45,364 nt of DNA from assembly GCA_021373175.1 (NCBI GenBank), contig JAJFTE010000077.1, positions 1-45,364 on the forward strand. Reading direction: 5' to 3'. The notes beneath the pieces were generated by a model. The model searched no databases. It worked only from the letters and a program-made list of their open reading frames with translations, and was not told where the DNA came from. Within the stretch, counting starts at the first letter, position 1. Each line of letters begins with the position of its first letter. Source of the DNA: Actinomycetes bacterium (GTDB taxonomy: Bacteria > Actinomycetota > Coriobacteriia > Anaerosomatales > Anaerosomataceae). Position numbers and translations under genes: made by a program. Below are positions 43,301 through 45,364 of this stretch, piece by piece.

Positions 43301-45241
43301 CTAATGCAGCAGCGCTTTCGCGGCGTTTCTCGGCGTGGCGCCCAGCGCCGACGTGCTGCCAAGGAAGCGGATCTCGTAGATCGAGTCGCGGTTCGCGGTA
43401 AGCGCTGCCGCCGTGTGCGAATCGAGACTGCTCTTCGGTGTGAGCAAGATGACGCTGTAATCGCTGCCCTGAAGCACGCCGCCGGCAAGCGCATCGGGGA
43501 AGTTCGTGCCCACGGCAAGCGCGGGGCGCGACCAGAGCATGCCCATGCCGTCGAAGCCAGCGTTCGCGATCTTGGCAGCGGTATCGTAGCGGTTCGTGCC
43601 GCCGTAGCGGGAGAAGTGAATAAAGGGCGCCGTGTTCAGTGTGGTCGCGACTGCGGAACCCACCGCATCGGTGCTGCCGAGGATATATCCGTGGTTCGAG
43701 CCGTCTGTGGTCATCGCGGTCTTGACCGCCGCTGGCAGGGCGGTCTTCCGCGTCAGGTAGATCGGCCAGCCGTTCGCGGCGGCGATCGGCGAGGCCGCAA
43801 GCGCGTCCGGGAAGTTCTCGCCCGTCGCGACGAACGCCGTGCCATCGTAACCCGCCCCGAGGTTAGCGAGACGTACGACCTCAGCAGCGATGAGGTTCGC
43901 GGTGGCGTAACGATCGCTTCCGCCAAGACGCGTCGGGGGCGCGAGGATCATGAGATCATGCACGGCATCGTACACGTCCGCGCTCACCGCGTCCTCACTG
44001 CCAAGAATATAGGCGGTGGTCGCATGCAGCCGAACGATCTCATCATGAACCGTGGCAGGCAGGGCACTCTTCGCGGTCAGCAGCAGCGGGCCGTGTACCA
44101 TGCCCGCGAGCGCCGCACCTCCCAGCGCGTCCGGCCAGTTCTCGCCGGTCGCGATCACGACCGTCTTCGCACCGTCCGGATACGCGCGCTTCGAGGCCTC
44201 GATCGCTGTGGTGTAGCGCGAGTCACCGGCGACCTGGGTCGCCTCGGTGGCGGTCGCGACGGTCCACTTGGAGATGCGGCTGTTGCCGTTGTCGGCGACA
44301 TAGACGTCCCGGACGAAGCCGACGCCTATGCCGAAGGGTCCTGAGAACTGCTCAGCACCTGATCCACCTGAGCCGGCGACTGCGAGCGGCGCGCCGGATG
44401 CCGAGAACGCCTGGATGCGTTCCGGAGACGCCTCGAGGCTGAACACATGTCCGCCCCCGTCGACGCCAACGTCATACGAGTAGGACAGTTGGCCGGGAGC
44501 CGTGCCTGTCCCGCCCCAGTGCCCCAGGGACGTGCCGGCAGGGTTGTACCGCAGCACGGAGTCAAGATCGCCGGTACCCGTGTGGTCCGTCACCGCGTAG
44601 ACGGAGTCGTCCTGCGACACAGCGGCTCCCAGCACCGGTCCGGATGGCGTCCACGAATTTCGGAATACGCCGAACCTGCTGAATCGCTGCAGCCACTTCG
44701 TGCTCTCAGAGTTGTAGACATCGCCGCTCCAACTGACTGCAAGACCGTTCGACGCGAAGATGTCCCCTGAGCCGGCTGTGTTGTCGCCGGTGATAGCGCG
44801 CAGCGGTGCGGTAGGCGTCTCGCTCACGTACAGACGCGGGTTCCACACCGAGATGCGATTCCCTGGCGTGCCCTCCGCGACGTACACATTGCCCCACCGG
44901 TCCGTCGTCACCATCCGCGGCTCGGAGAGGTACGGCGCGGCGGAGCCGGTCGTGCCGATCGAACGCACGAACACGCCGCTCGCGGTGAACATCTGTACGC
45001 GAAAGTCGTCGGTGCCGCCGCCGGTCACATACACGTTGCCCCACTTGTCCGCAGCGACATCGCGCGGCCAATGGAACGTCCCTGGTGGAAGGCCTGTCGA
45101 TACGCCGTTCGAACCCCAGTTCATGCCGTGTGACAGGGTGACGACGCCGTCGCCGAAAGCCGGTAAGGCCGTGCCGAATAACAGAACCGAGACCGCGATC
45201 ACGAGCGCGATCGCGGCGGACGCGCCTGGACGCACGCGCAT
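43301..45241 (-). CDS. Secreted NHL-propeller protein with three cell-wall-binding (CWB2) repeats
   Basis: 646 aa. Signal peptide (MRVRPGASAAIALVIAVSVL to about residue 30, cleavage near AFG). An NHL beta-propeller spans about 45-325, with GFVRDVYVADNGNSRISKW as the last blade. The C-terminal part (about 330-646) has three tandem CWB2 repeats, seen as RYTTAIEASKRAYPDG, RYATANLIAAEVV and RYDTAAKIANAGF starts followed by GENWPDALGGAALAG, GENFPDALAASPIAA and GTNFPDALAGGVLQG. CWB2 repeats attach proteins non-covalently to the Gram-positive wall. ATG at 45241 has GAGGAGG six bases upstream; the frame extends to 45289. A -10-like TATAGA lies at about 45296 in the minus direction. Confidence 0.88.
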   Translation of the reverse strand: MRVRPGASAAIALVIAVSVLLFGTALPAFGDGVVTLSHGMNWGSNGVSTGLPPGTFHWPRDVAADKWGNVYVTGGGTDDFRVQMFTASGVFVRSIGTTGSAAPYLSEPRMVTTDRWGNVYVAEGTPGNRISVWNPRLYVSETPTAPLRAITGDNTAGSGDIFASNGLAVSWSGDVYNSESTKWLQRFSRFGVFRNSWTPSGPVLGAAVSQDDSVYAVTDHTGTGDLDSVLRYNPAGTSLGHWGGTGTAPGQLSYSYDVGVDGGGHVFSLEASPERIQAFSASGAPLAVAGSGGSGAEQFSGPFGIGVGFVRDVYVADNGNSRISKWTVATATEATQVAGDSRYTTAIEASKRAYPDGAKTVVIATGENWPDALGGAALAGMVHGPLLLTAKSALPATVHDEIVRLHATTAYILGSEDAVSADVYDAVHDLMILAPPTRLGGSDRYATANLIAAEVVRLANLGAGYDGTAFVATGENFPDALAASPIAAANGWPIYLTRKTALPAAVKTAMTTDGSNHGYILGSTDAVGSAVATTLNTAPFIHFSRYGGTNRYDTAAKIANAGFDGMGMLWSRPALAVGTNFPDALAGGVLQGSDYSVILLTPKSSLDSHTAAALTANRDSIYEIRFLGSTSALGATPRNAAKALLH

Positions 45242-45364
45242 GGCGAACCTCCTCACTCGGAACCGGACATAACGAACGGTAACCCTCATGAGGAGTCTAT
45301 ACCATCGCGTGGGAAACGCTACGCGCTGGGCGGCGTCATCTGGAGTCCGAGCGCGCCCTCAAGC

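Overview
The window is about 45 kb of GC-rich bacterial chromosome, densely packed with genes that lie mostly on the minus strand. The gene content points to a Gram-positive, probably anaerobic actinobacterium, perhaps of the Coriobacteriia type. The signs are a T-box leader on an amino-acid operon, cell-wall-binding type 2 repeats, two DegV proteins, a GatB-based tRNA amidotransferase, a small ferredoxin, type IV minor pilins and a possible leaderless gene. The exact lineage cannot be fixed from the sequence alone. I saw no tRNA, rRNA, CRISPR, IS element or prophage.

Region 1 (1-2500): three copies of a 17-bp direct repeat, then a membrane-anchored NHL beta-propeller protein and a membrane TPR protein.

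Region 2 (2572-13630): a long minus-strand operon ilvD-ilvB-ilvN-ilvC-aminotransferase-serA-leuA-leuC for branched-chain amino acids and the serine branch. Many of its junctions overlap or nearly touch. It is preceded by a T-box leader whose predicted specifier codon is CUC (leucine) and by a good sigma-70-type promoter. No leuB or leuD lies in it.

Region 3 (13740-20400): a plus-strand histone-deacetylase/AcuC-like gene, then a second minus-strand cassette: a homocitrate/Re-citrate-synthase-type enzyme, LeuC-like and LeuD-like hydratase subunits, and a decarboxylating dehydrogenase with the isocitrate (not isopropylmalate) recognition motif. The simplest reading is an oxidative citrate-to-2-oxoglutarate branch built from LeuA/LeuC/LeuD-type parts. 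A TolB-like propeller protein closes the cassette.

Region 4 (20480-30560): a GNAT acetyltransferase and a ferredoxin; a tight four-gene operon (NYN-LOTUS protein, D-cysteine desulfhydrase-like enzyme, GNAT, GT4 glycosyltransferase); a minor-pilin operon whose first pilin carries carboxypeptidase-regulatory-like domains; a secreted Gly-rich protein; a methyltransferase; and a small membrane protein.

Region 5 (30780-40000): a cyclic-2,3-diphosphoglycerate-synthetase-family GTPase, DegV, a degraded small membrane-protein gene, an iron-sulfur flavoprotein, the NAD-salvage pair pncB-pncA, an MFS exporter, cysteine synthase, a beta-hydroxyacid dehydrogenase and a small Cys/His protein.

Region 6 (40000-45364): a gene-free stretch holding a 174-nt strongly self-complementary element with a promoter placed exactly for it (candidate structured RNA, 6S-like in layout), then a small basic protein, a second DegV, gatB, and a secreted NHL-propeller protein with three cell-wall-binding repeats.
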